From NCBI GenBank assembly GCA_030837935.1, contig JAUQXU010000283.1:1-8090 (forward strand): a stretch of DNA of 8,090 bases, written 5' to 3'. A program made the translations under genes and the position numbers. The notes under the pieces are model-generated. The model was not told where the DNA came from. It saw only the letters and a list, made by a program, of their open reading frames with translations, and ran no database searches. This document shows, in pieces, positions 1 to 5,787 of this stretch. This stretch comes from Candidatus Brocadia sp. (lineage in GTDB: Bacteria > Planctomycetota > Brocadiia > Brocadiales > Brocadiaceae). Positions within the stretch are counted from its first letter, which is position 1; every line of letters begins with the position of its first letter.

Positions 1-966
1 GGCAGTGGAAAGACGACCTTACTCCTCGGTATCCTGGGCCTTCAGAAATTTGACAGTGGCCGGGTAATCATCGATGGGAGAGATGTCACCAATCTTAGCC
101 CTGGTGAACGCAACATTGGGTATGTGCCTCAAAATTACGCCCTTTTTCCCAATTACACGGTCTTTGATAATATTGCCTTTGGGTTACGACTGCGCAAGGT
201 CTCGAAAAATATCATACAAACAAAGGTTAGACAAATTATTGATGATTTTGGTCTGCGGGGACTCGAATATCATTTCCCATCCCAACTGAGTGGAGGGCAG
301 ATGCAGAGGGTGGCATTGGCAAGGACATTGATTATTGAACCATCGCTCCTATTATTGGATGAACCGGTAAGTGCTCTGGATATAGAAACACGGCAAAAGA
401 TCAAGGCAGAACTTAAAGAGCTTCAAAAAAAGCTACGCATCACCATGATCTATATTACGCACGACCAACAGGAAACTTTGGAATTAGCAGACCGGTTTGG
501 TATTTTAAACAACGGTAAAATAGAGCAATCTGGAAGTCCGGATGAGGTTTTTTATAAGCCTAAAACTTTATTTGTTGCCCGCTTTCTGAATACAGAAAAT
601 ATGCTGAAAGGAAAAATCCTTCATACGTTTGGAAAGAAGATAACAATTCAGACAAATGACATTATTTTAAAAACTTATGCTTCTTTAGAATTGTCAGAGG
701 GAGACCAGGTAACGGTATGCATCCGCCCCGGCGCTATCCATCTTCGCACACATCGTATACACCCGGGTAAAAACGTTTTTGCCGGGACGATAGAATCCAT
801 TCATCCCATCGGAAGGGATCTCGAAGTAAAGGTGTTAGTTACCCCGCATGAAGTCCTTAAAACACGTATAAGCCGGATCGTGGCCAAGGAGCTTAAGCTC
901 ACTCATGGGATGCCAGTCAATCTCTCTATCGATGAGGCTTTTGTTCATCTGATCCCTCTTCAATAA
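1..966 (+). CDS. ABC transporter ATP-binding protein with TOBE-like C-terminus (oxyanion or Fe3+ importer type), 5' truncated
   Basis: This is the cytoplasmic nucleotide-binding subunit of an ABC importer, which couples ATP hydrolysis to solute uptake through a membrane permease. The reading frame is open from base 1, where it begins inside Walker A (GSGKTT), so only the first few dozen residues are missing. 321 residues are visible. Visible motifs are the Q-loop (VPQNYALFP, residues 42-50), the signature LSGGQ (96-100), Walker B LLLLDEP (116-122), the D-loop SALD (124-127) and the switch His in ITHDQ (H154). After about residue 200 the chain continues as a beta-rich extension like the TOBE regulatory domain of the molybdate/tungstate/sulfate (ModC, WtpC, CysA) and ferric (FbpC) families. 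The substrate cannot be decided here, because the permease and binding-protein genes would lie upstream of the window. An internal ATG at 124 is not the true start, because Walker A lies upstream of it in frame. The gene converges on the ATPase operon and ends in TAA 118 bases before the atpG stop. All catalytic motifs look intact. Confidence 0.93.
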   Translation, partial: GSGKTTLLLGILGLQKFDSGRVIIDGRDVTNLSPGERNIGYVPQNYALFPNYTVFDNIAFGLRLRKVSKNIIQTKVRQIIDDFGLRGLEYHFPSQLSGGQMQRVALARTLIIEPSLLLLDEPVSALDIETRQKIKAELKELQKKLRITMIYITHDQQETLELADRFGILNNGKIEQSGSPDEVFYKPKTLFVARFLNTENMLKGKILHTFGKKITIQTNDIILKTYASLELSEGDQVTVCIRPGAIHLRTHRIHPGKNVFAGTIESIHPIGRDLEVKVLVTPHEVLKTRISRIVAKELKLTHGMPVNLSIDEAFVHLIPLQ

Positions 967-988
967 ATATTTTTTAGAGCAAATATTT
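965..988. terminator. AT-only inverted repeat after the ABC gene, weak terminator candidate
   Basis: The 8-base word AAATATTT occurs at 965-972 and again at 981-988. Because it is self-complementary it forms a perfect inverted repeat around an 8-base loop, starting in the stop codon of the ABC gene. The stem is all A-T, so a stable intrinsic terminator is doubtful. It lies between the convergent ends of the ABC gene and the ATPase operon and could act weakly on either strand. No GC-rich hairpin with a T-run was found elsewhere in 967-1084. Confidence 0.25.
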
Positions 989-995
989 TATCTCA
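971..995 (+). repeat. Left copy of imperfect direct repeat flanking the ATPase operon
   Basis: This 25-base stretch (TTTTTAGAG, c, AA, a, TATTTTATC, t, CA) matches 7224-7248 at 22 of 25 positions in the same orientation; the differing bases are in lower case. It begins five bases after the stop codon of the ABC gene. The TTA at 988-990 corresponds to the TTA that forms the flippase stop codon in the right copy. The motif is AT-rich, so chance similarity is possible, but it sits exactly at the two outer edges of the operon. Confidence 0.5.
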
Positions 996-1084
996 CACTC
1001 ATGACATTGCATACCCTTGGAAAGAAAAGTCTCGGAACTAAAATAAACTGGTTAGCCGCAATTCCCCGAACTCTAAACAGGCAT

Positions 1085-1927
1085 CTATTTTTTGTAAAAC
1101 ATCCCGCTTCCCAGTATCTCAAGCATTTCTTCCGTAATTTCTTCCTGTCTGGTATACATCTGTACAGAGTTAAGGTTCGATAGCTGTCTTTTTAAAGTTT
1201 CTGATGCACCGTCCATGCTTTTCAGCCGATACCAGTTCTCACTTCTGAGTGACTCCATATAACATCGGTAAAGACTGATAAATAAGAATTCCTCTAAGAT
1301 TTTATTAAATATAATCTTTGGTTCAAGGTACGTAAACGGCGGAATTCTGGTTGGGTTTAAAGCGCTTACTTTATTAATATCAGGGGGGAGGATTTGTTCC
1401 ACAGAAATTTCAGCCTTTTTTTCAAAAATATAGGTGAAGATGAGGGTAAGGTTATAGTATTCTTCCTTACTGTATATATTCATTATTTTCGAAACAGTCT
1501 CTTTTAAGGCTGGCCGTATTCCGTTAATGCTCGTTACGGAATCGCTGTAATCTTCATAAGGTACATGTTTTAATTCAAAAGACGATTTTAATCTCTTCCC
1601 TATAGCAAACAGGATATCATTGCCGGTAATTACCTTGGAAACAACATCAACCATTTTTTCATTAAAAGAACCGCATAGTCCTTGCGAGGAACCAAAGGCC
1701 ACGAGAATTCTTTTCCCTTCGTTTTGTTCCTTCAATGATATGCCTGGGTAGTGAAATACAATATCGGCCATCGCAAAAAGAAGATTATTTTCATATGCCC
1801 TTATATTTTGAACAAGATCCTCTGTCCTCCTCATCGTGACCCCGGCATATGCTTTCATAGCGCCGACAATATCTTCTATGGTATATAAGGCTTTTATCTT
1901 TTTTTCAATATCCAGAGAAGAAGGCAA
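1085..1927 (-). CDS. atpG: F-type ATPase gamma subunit (alternate/N-type)
   Basis: Gamma is the central rotor shaft of F1. Its N- and C-terminal helices form a coiled coil inside the alpha3beta3 hexamer and pass rotation from the c-ring to the catalytic sites. The 280-residue length is usual. The N-terminal helix (residues 5-35, with the AMK motif at 23-25), the segment SSQGLCGSFNE (80-90, matching the family GLCGxFN motif) and the C-terminal helix ENWYRLKSMDGASE (230-243) with ITEEMLEI (264-271) all fit the family. The middle is divergent, as expected for the alternate ATPases. The start is TTG at 1927, two bases after the atpA stop, with AAAGGG seven bases upstream. The next in-frame Met (residue 24) would remove the N-terminal helix, so TTG is preferred. 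It is last in the operon and ends with TAG at 1087-1085. The rare start codon may keep output low for a one-per-complex subunit. Confidence 0.95.
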   Translation of the reverse strand: MPSSLDIEKKIKALYTIEDIVGAMKAYAGVTMRRTEDLVQNIRAYENNLLFAMADIVFHYPGISLKEQNEGKRILVAFGSSQGLCGSFNEKMVDVVSKVITGNDILFAIGKRLKSSFELKHVPYEDYSDSVTSINGIRPALKETVSKIMNIYSKEEYYNLTLIFTYIFEKKAEISVEQILPPDINKVSALNPTRIPPFTYLEPKIIFNKILEEFLFISLYRCYMESLRSENWYRLKSMDGASETLKRQLSNLNSVQMYTRQEEITEEMLEILGSGMFYKK

Positions 1928-1929
1928 GT

Positions 1930-3426
1930 TTAAACCCTTTCTTTTGCAATGAAATCCGTTAATATCTCCAAGTCCTTTTTCCCAAGCAAACCCTCGCGAT
2001 TCATGCGGCTTATAATTTCCGGAAATGTGGATTTTGTCTTATTGATTATTTCCTTGCAAACTTTTTCTACCAAGGCAATTGCAATAGTATCGAGTATGCC
2101 TGATTCTAAAATTATGAAGCTTAACACCTCATCTTCAAGAGTAAAGGGATGAAATTGTGGCTGTTTTAGAATTTCCCTTAACCGTTCGCCGCGTCTGATG
2201 AGTTTCGCGGTTTCTTCTTCCAAATGCGCTCCAAATTTGGTAAATACTTCCACTTCTATGAATCTTGAATAGTCTATTTTCAGCCTTTCGGCCACGGCTT
2301 TCATTGCTTCTACCTGGGCCTTTCCTCCTATCCTCGACACAGATTTGCTAACGTCCACTGCGGGCCGGATACCTTTGTTGAACAGTAAAGTATCCAGATA
2401 TATTTGACCATCCGTTATCGAGATGAGGTTTGTGGGAATATAGGATGACATCCTGCCCTGCTGTGTTTCCACTATCGGGAGAGCCGTGATGGATCCTCCG
2501 CCGCTCTTTTGATTGAGTTTCGCAGATCGTTCGAGGAGTCTTGAGTGAATAAAGAATATATCTCCCGGATATGCTTCTCTGCCTGGCGGTCTCTTCAGTA
2601 AAAGGCTTAATGATCGATACGCGTCAGCGTGTTTTGTCAGATCATCGTAAACAACAAGGACATCCTTCCCTTTATCGAGAAAATACTCGGCTATGGCTGT
2701 AGCGCTGTAAGGTGCAATAAATTGGAGTCCTAGAGAGTTTGATGCATCGGCAATAACAAATATGGTCTTTGAGAAATCACCGTATCTCTTTATTTCTCCA
2801 ATGATCTTTAAGACATGTGACTTTTTCTGCCCTATGACAACAAAAACAGAGATTACATTAGTATTTTTTTGATTAATAACGGTGTCCACAGCTATCGACG
2901 TCTTACCTGTCGAGGGGTCACCAATGATTAATTCTCTTTGCCCTTTGCCTATGGCAAGCATAGAGTCAATGACTTTTATACCGGTATAAAGAGGTTCAGT
3001 TATAAAGTCTCTTTGCAACAGGGAAGGGGCTTCTCTTTCTACCGGATAGGATGTAGTTTTCTCTGGTTTAGGTCCATTATCTATAGGATTACCAAGGGCA
3101 TCCAATACCCTCCCTAAAAGCTCTTCGCTTACATTTACTGAAGCAATTTGTTCGGTTTTATATCCTTTATCACCGGCCATTATTCCATTGCGCTCAGTAA
3201 GCAGCACTACACCAATGCTATCGACATCGAGGTCAAATACTATACCCTCATCACCACTTTCAAACTTTATAAGTTCGTACAGTTTTGCATCTCTTAGACC
3301 AGCGATATGGACAATACCATCTCCTACGGCAAGCACTTTTCCCTCTTCAGTAATCCCGATAGAGAATCTGCTGGTTTTGACTTTATCTTTTACTTTTTCT
3401 AAAAAGGCCGTTAATTCTTTTTCCAT
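1930..3426 (-). CDS. atpA: F-type ATPase alpha subunit (alternate/N-type)
   Basis: Alpha is the non-catalytic nucleotide-binding subunit of the F1 head, with three copies alternating with beta. The 498 residues comprise an N-terminal helix (1-18), a beta-barrel (about 25-95), the nucleotide-binding domain (about 100-380) and a C-terminal helical bundle. Recognisable family segments include PPGREAYPGD (280-289), SRLLER (295-300), ISITDGQIYL (335-344) and SVSRIGGKAQ (362-371). The last contains R365, equivalent to the arginine finger that reaches into the beta catalytic site. The P-loop reads GDPSTGKTS (169-177) instead of the usual GDRQTGKT, so the Arg and Gln before TGKT are replaced. The start ATG directly abuts the atpF stop codon and has only a weak purine-rich stretch upstream, which suggests coupling to atpF translation. 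The identity is secure. The order atpF-atpA-atpG without atpH between b and alpha supports the alternate family. Confidence 0.97.
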   Translation of the reverse strand: MEKELTAFLEKVKDKVKTSRFSIGITEEGKVLAVGDGIVHIAGLRDAKLYELIKFESGDEGIVFDLDVDSIGVVLLTERNGIMAGDKGYKTEQIASVNVSEELLGRVLDALGNPIDNGPKPEKTTSYPVEREAPSLLQRDFITEPLYTGIKVIDSMLAIGKGQRELIIGDPSTGKTSIAVDTVINQKNTNVISVFVVIGQKKSHVLKIIGEIKRYGDFSKTIFVIADASNSLGLQFIAPYSATAIAEYFLDKGKDVLVVYDDLTKHADAYRSLSLLLKRPPGREAYPGDIFFIHSRLLERSAKLNQKSGGGSITALPIVETQQGRMSSYIPTNLISITDGQIYLDTLLFNKGIRPAVDVSKSVSRIGGKAQVEAMKAVAERLKIDYSRFIEVEVFTKFGAHLEEETAKLIRRGERLREILKQPQFHPFTLEDEVLSFIILESGILDTIAIALVEKVCKEIINKTKSTFPEIISRMNREGLLGKKDLEILTDFIAKERV

Positions 3427-4167
3427 TTATGTGGTTTCTTTCAGCCCGGAAGCGAGTGCATTTAACTGGCCTGCCAGCGAAGAATCATAAATCATATCGT
3501 AGGCCTTTACCCTTACGCCAGCAATAAGAGCCTTATCAACTGTTGTATTGATGTTCACTTTTTTTGCAATGTGTGATTCAATAGTTTCTTGAAAGAGTTT
3601 TATATCGTCCATAGGTAACGGATACGCGGTAACGATGTCTATGTTTAATGTCTCCACGGTTTCCTTTATTTTGGAAATATCAGAAATAATTTTTCCGTTC
3701 TCTTTCATGAACTTTCTCAATATTGCCTTATGAAGCTCTTCATCTGAAATGTCTCCTAAAAGGTTTGATACAAAAACGGAGGCAATCTCAATAGTTTTAT
3801 TTTTTAACTCTGCCTCCACCCTTCTTTTTTCCGCATCAAACAAGGCCTTTTCTTTTTCGATTATTTTAACTGCGTCTTTCTCAGCCTCGCCCAGTAACTT
3901 ATTTCTATCTTTAAGAGCTTCCTCCCTCGTCTGTTCGAGCATTTGGCTTTGAAGTTCCTTTACCTTATTCAATTCTTTCTTGTTTTTTTCCTTAAGTTCC
4001 AGTGCCTCTTTTTTTGTCTTTTCGGCATCCTCGACAGTTTTTGCTATAAGCCCTCTCCGTTTTTCAATAATTTCCCGTATGGGCTTATATAATATCCTTC
4101 TAAGGATATAGAGCAAAATAACAAAGTTTATTATCTGAAATAAAAGTGTCCAGATATTGAATTTCAT
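3427..4167 (-). CDS. atpF: F-type ATPase b subunit with delta/OSCP-like C-terminal segment (alternate/N-type)
   Basis: This is the peripheral stalk subunit that holds the alpha3beta3 head still against the rotor. At 246 residues it is much longer than a standard b subunit (about 155-165). It has one N-terminal membrane helix (about 5-25), a highly charged Lys/Glu-rich coiled coil (about 32-135), and a C-terminal segment (about 178-246). That segment contains VTAYPL (179-184), VDKALIAGVRV (210-220) and YDSSLAGQL (227-235), and so resembles the conserved end of delta/OSCP (TA-PL, VDxxLIGGxxV, DxSxxxxL). There is no separate atpH gene, so this segment probably supplies part of the delta function. 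The helical N-terminal delta domain is not evident. The length agrees with the 'alternate F1F0 ATPase, F0 subunit B' family as I recall it. The start ATG overlaps the atpE stop (ATGA). The b assignment is firm; the delta-like reading rests on motif resemblance by eye. Confidence 0.93.
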   Translation of the reverse strand: MKFNIWTLLFQIINFVILLYILRRILYKPIREIIEKRRGLIAKTVEDAEKTKKEALELKEKNKKELNKVKELQSQMLEQTREEALKDRNKLLGEAEKDAVKIIEKEKALFDAEKRRVEAELKNKTIEIASVFVSNLLGDISDEELHKAILRKFMKENGKIISDISKIKETVETLNIDIVTAYPLPMDDIKLFQETIESHIAKKVNINTTVDKALIAGVRVKAYDMIYDSSLAGQLNALASGLKETT

Positions 4168-4430
4168 TTTACAATATACCCGATAAGAGGATTTGCAAAA
4201 AGGATAATCAAGGCGATAACAAATGCATATATGGCAATGGATTCAATCAGCGCCATTCCAACAAAAAGCGCCCTCATAATCTTGTCGGAAGCTTCGGGCT
4301 GTCTGGCTGTAGCGTCAAGGGCCTCGGTGAGAGCCTTCCCAAGCGCCTTTGCCGGCCCGTAACCACCGATAGCCATTACAAGGGCAGCTGCCAGTATCGA
4401 AACAGAAATAACTACGGTTTTGGCGTCCAT
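4164..4430 (-). CDS. atpE: F-type ATPase c subunit (membrane rotor ring)
   Basis: This is the proteolipid whose copies form the rotating ring and carry the coupling ion. The 88 residues form a two-helix hairpin: helix 1 about 5-40, the polar loop RQPEA (43-47), helix 2 about 52-86. The ion-carrying carboxylate is E63 in LIESIAIY (61-68). Compared from memory with the Na+-binding ring of Ilyobacter (Gln32, Glu65, Ser66, Thr67, Tyr70), this protein keeps Glu63, Ser64 and Tyr68. It has Leu30 at the Gln position and Ile65 at the Thr position, so the Na+ site is incomplete and H+ coupling is more likely. Helix 1 has no carboxylate at the ion-binding level. The ATG is preceded by the best ribosome-binding site in the operon, as suits the subunit needed in most copies. 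The atpF start overlaps its stop codon. Confidence 0.96.
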   Translation of the reverse strand: MDAKTVVISVSILAAALVMAIGGYGPAKALGKALTEALDATARQPEASDKIMRALFVGMALIESIAIYAFVIALIILFANPLIGYIVK

Positions 4431-4434
4431 ATAA

Positions 4435-4442
4435 ACCTCCTT
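4435..4442 (-). promoter_or_regulatory. Strong Shine-Dalgarno of atpE
   Basis: AAGGAGGT lies in the 12-base gap between atpB and atpE, with GGAGG five bases before the atpE ATG at 4430. It is the longest match to the anti-Shine-Dalgarno sequence among the operon's genes and is the only one outside an upstream coding region. This suggests independent, high-level translation of the c subunit. Confidence 0.85.
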
Positions 4443-5108
4443 TTAAGATTTCGTTCTAATGCCTCCAGCTATAAATACCAGCGTTAAAACACCAAATATA
4501 TATGCCTGTATAAGGCCGATAATAATATGTAATAAACTAAATGGGATTGGCACCAGTAATCCAACGATACCGAGAAGTATTATGGCAATCATATCGCCAC
4601 TTAACATATTTCCAAAAAGCCTTACAGCAAGCGCAACAGTCCTTGTGACCTCTGCTATAAGGTGGAAAGGGAGTAATATCCACGTTGGCTCTTTATAGTG
4701 TTTAAGATATCCTTTCAACCCTTGTGTTGTTATGCCAATAACGTGAGTCATGGAAAAAGATATGAATGCAAATGCAAATGTCGTATTGAGGTCGGCGGTG
4801 GGGGTCTTCACTCCCGGTATTAAACCAGCAAGATTGGAGAAACCAATAAGTATCCATAGGGTGCCAAGCAGAGGGACAACCAGCCATGGATCCAAAGGAA
4901 GGATATCCTTTATCGTTTTCTCCATGGCCTCAAAGATAGCTTCCAAAATCTCCTGGAAAAAAGATGGCTTTATGGAGAGTTTCCTTGTAGAAAGATAGCA
5001 GATTGTTATTATAGCCGCCATGACAAACCATGTGGTAGTAACGGTGTCTGTAATCTGAACAGGACCAATTGAAAAAATTGTTTCCGGAAAAAGATTAAAT
5101 ACCTTCAT
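4443..5108 (-). CDS. atpB: F-type ATPase a subunit
   Basis: This is the membrane stator subunit that forms the two ion half-channels beside the c-ring. The 221 residues have about five or six hydrophobic segments (roughly 25-40, 76-98, 110-128, 145-165, 172-195, 197-216). The key motif AVRLFGNMLSGD (161-172) contains R163, the essential Arg facing the c-ring Glu. E153 precedes it, and Q201 in LIQAYIFGVL lies in the last helix, in the place of the conserved Gln of this family. The length is shorter than the E. coli subunit (271) and typical of the alternate family. The ATG start overlaps the stop of the preceding small gene (ATGA), and an AGGA lies 11 bases upstream. Because of this overlap there is no room for the atpR gene normally found at this junction. 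The stop is TAA, 12 bases before atpE. Confidence 0.96.
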   Translation of the reverse strand: MKVFNLFPETIFSIGPVQITDTVTTTWFVMAAIITICYLSTRKLSIKPSFFQEILEAIFEAMEKTIKDILPLDPWLVVPLLGTLWILIGFSNLAGLIPGVKTPTADLNTTFAFAFISFSMTHVIGITTQGLKGYLKHYKEPTWILLPFHLIAEVTRTVALAVRLFGNMLSGDMIAIILLGIVGLLVPIPFSLLHIIIGLIQAYIFGVLTLVFIAGGIRTKS

Positions 5109-5383
5109 TGTTGAGGTTTCCTGATGAACAAATACCAGACATTATAAATACCAACGACTATGCCAATGATAATAAGTGTTATCGTCCACGAAATGCCTTC
5201 CCCGTGCATTTTTTTGTCCAGATACCTTCCAAGATAAGCCCCTCCAACTACCGGGATAACGAAAACCCATCCACCAACACCAAGGACATTAGCATAGCGC
5301 CAGAAGCTCGATTTCTCCTTTCGGGCACTAAGGAGTTCCTTAGCAGACTTCTCAATATCCTTGGAAAATTTTTTATTTTCCAT
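5105..5383 (-). CDS. atpQ: AtpQ/AtpI-type small membrane protein of the alternate ATPase
   Basis: This small two-helix membrane protein belongs to the AtpI/AtpQ group (F1Fo ATPase 'gene 1'-like, Pfam AtpI family), which is thought to help assemble the c-ring or handle divalent cations. Counted from ATG at 5383 it has 92 residues: a charged N-terminal stretch (1-27), TM1 (about 30-50) running into GGAYLGRYLD (47-56, the family G-x-x-L-G-x-x-L-D pattern), a short loop, and TM2 (about 64-86) ending in positively charged residues. A TTG immediately upstream (5386) could also start it, adding one residue. ATG is preferred, with AAGGGA suitably placed upstream. It overlaps the atpC stop by one base and the atpB start by four. 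In N-ATPase operons atpQ is followed by atpR, but here atpB follows directly. Confidence 0.85.
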   Translation of the reverse strand: MENKKFSKDIEKSAKELLSARKEKSSFWRYANVLGVGGWVFVIPVVGGAYLGRYLDKKMHGEGISWTITLIIIGIVVGIYNVWYLFIRKPQQ

Positions 5384-5787
5384 CAAATACTTCCCTTAAC
5401 GAATTTTATCGTCTTTTCCATAAATGACCTTTCGATTCCCTCAAACATCTCACGAAAAGCCGTCTCAGATTTGTCTCTTTTAGCAAGAGTATTTTCAATG
5501 ATTTCTGCAAGTTTTTCAGCGTCATCGCTTTCAAATACCTCTTTTGATGTTATCGTTACTGTTCCTTCCCTCACACTCAATATTCCTTCGTCAACAGCAA
5601 GGAAAACTTCTTTGCCGTTTGTATCTGTGTAATAAACCAGGGAGGGAACAAGGACTGTTAAGAAATTACTGTGGCCCTTTAAAATACCGAAAAAACCCGT
5701 CTCATCTTTCAGTCTGATGTACGTTATGTCTTTTTCCATTATCTTTGACGGAGTAACTATACTTACTTTAAAGGACGAATTGCTCAC
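5383..5787 (-). CDS. atpC: F-type ATPase epsilon subunit (alternate/N-type)
   Basis: Epsilon is the small rotor subunit that links gamma to the c-ring and can restrain ATP hydrolysis through its C-terminal helices. The 134 residues show the N-terminal beta-sandwich with GFFGILKGHSNFLTVL (31-46, matching the family G-x-x-GILPGH-x-x-x-LT pattern) and AVDEGILSV (64-72). A charged helical region follows (about 86-130). The start codon is GTG at 5787, overlapping the atpD stop (GTGA), with GGGAG about seven bases upstream. Its place directly after beta is shared by standard operons, but here the pair opens the operon, as in N-type clusters. Confidence 0.94.
   Translation of the reverse strand: MSNSSFKVSIVTPSKIMEKDITYIRLKDETGFFGILKGHSNFLTVLVPSLVYYTDTNGKEVFLAVDEGILSVREGTVTITSKEVFESDDAEKLAEIIENTLAKRDKSETAFREMFEGIERSFMEKTIKFVKGSI

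Noticed and set aside
967..1084. Possible intrinsic terminator for the atpG end of the operon
   Set aside because: The minus strand was read for a GC-rich hairpin followed by a T-run and none was convincing; only short, imperfect pairings around 1020-1075 were found.
1001..1183. 60-codon plus-strand frame in the gap after the ABC gene
   Set aside because: It runs into the antisense of the conserved gamma C-terminus, has no ribosome-binding site or recognisable family, and is best explained by chance.
4702..4887. 61-codon minus-strand frame inside atpB
   Set aside because: It overlaps atpB on the same strand in another frame, and atpB is clearly conserved through this part. It was considered as a displaced atpR but shows no such character.
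5108..5632. 174-codon plus-strand open frame
   Set aside because: It lies antisense to atpQ and atpC, which match known families and tile perfectly with their neighbours. Its translation resembles no family and has a Ser-rich composition typical of antisense frames.
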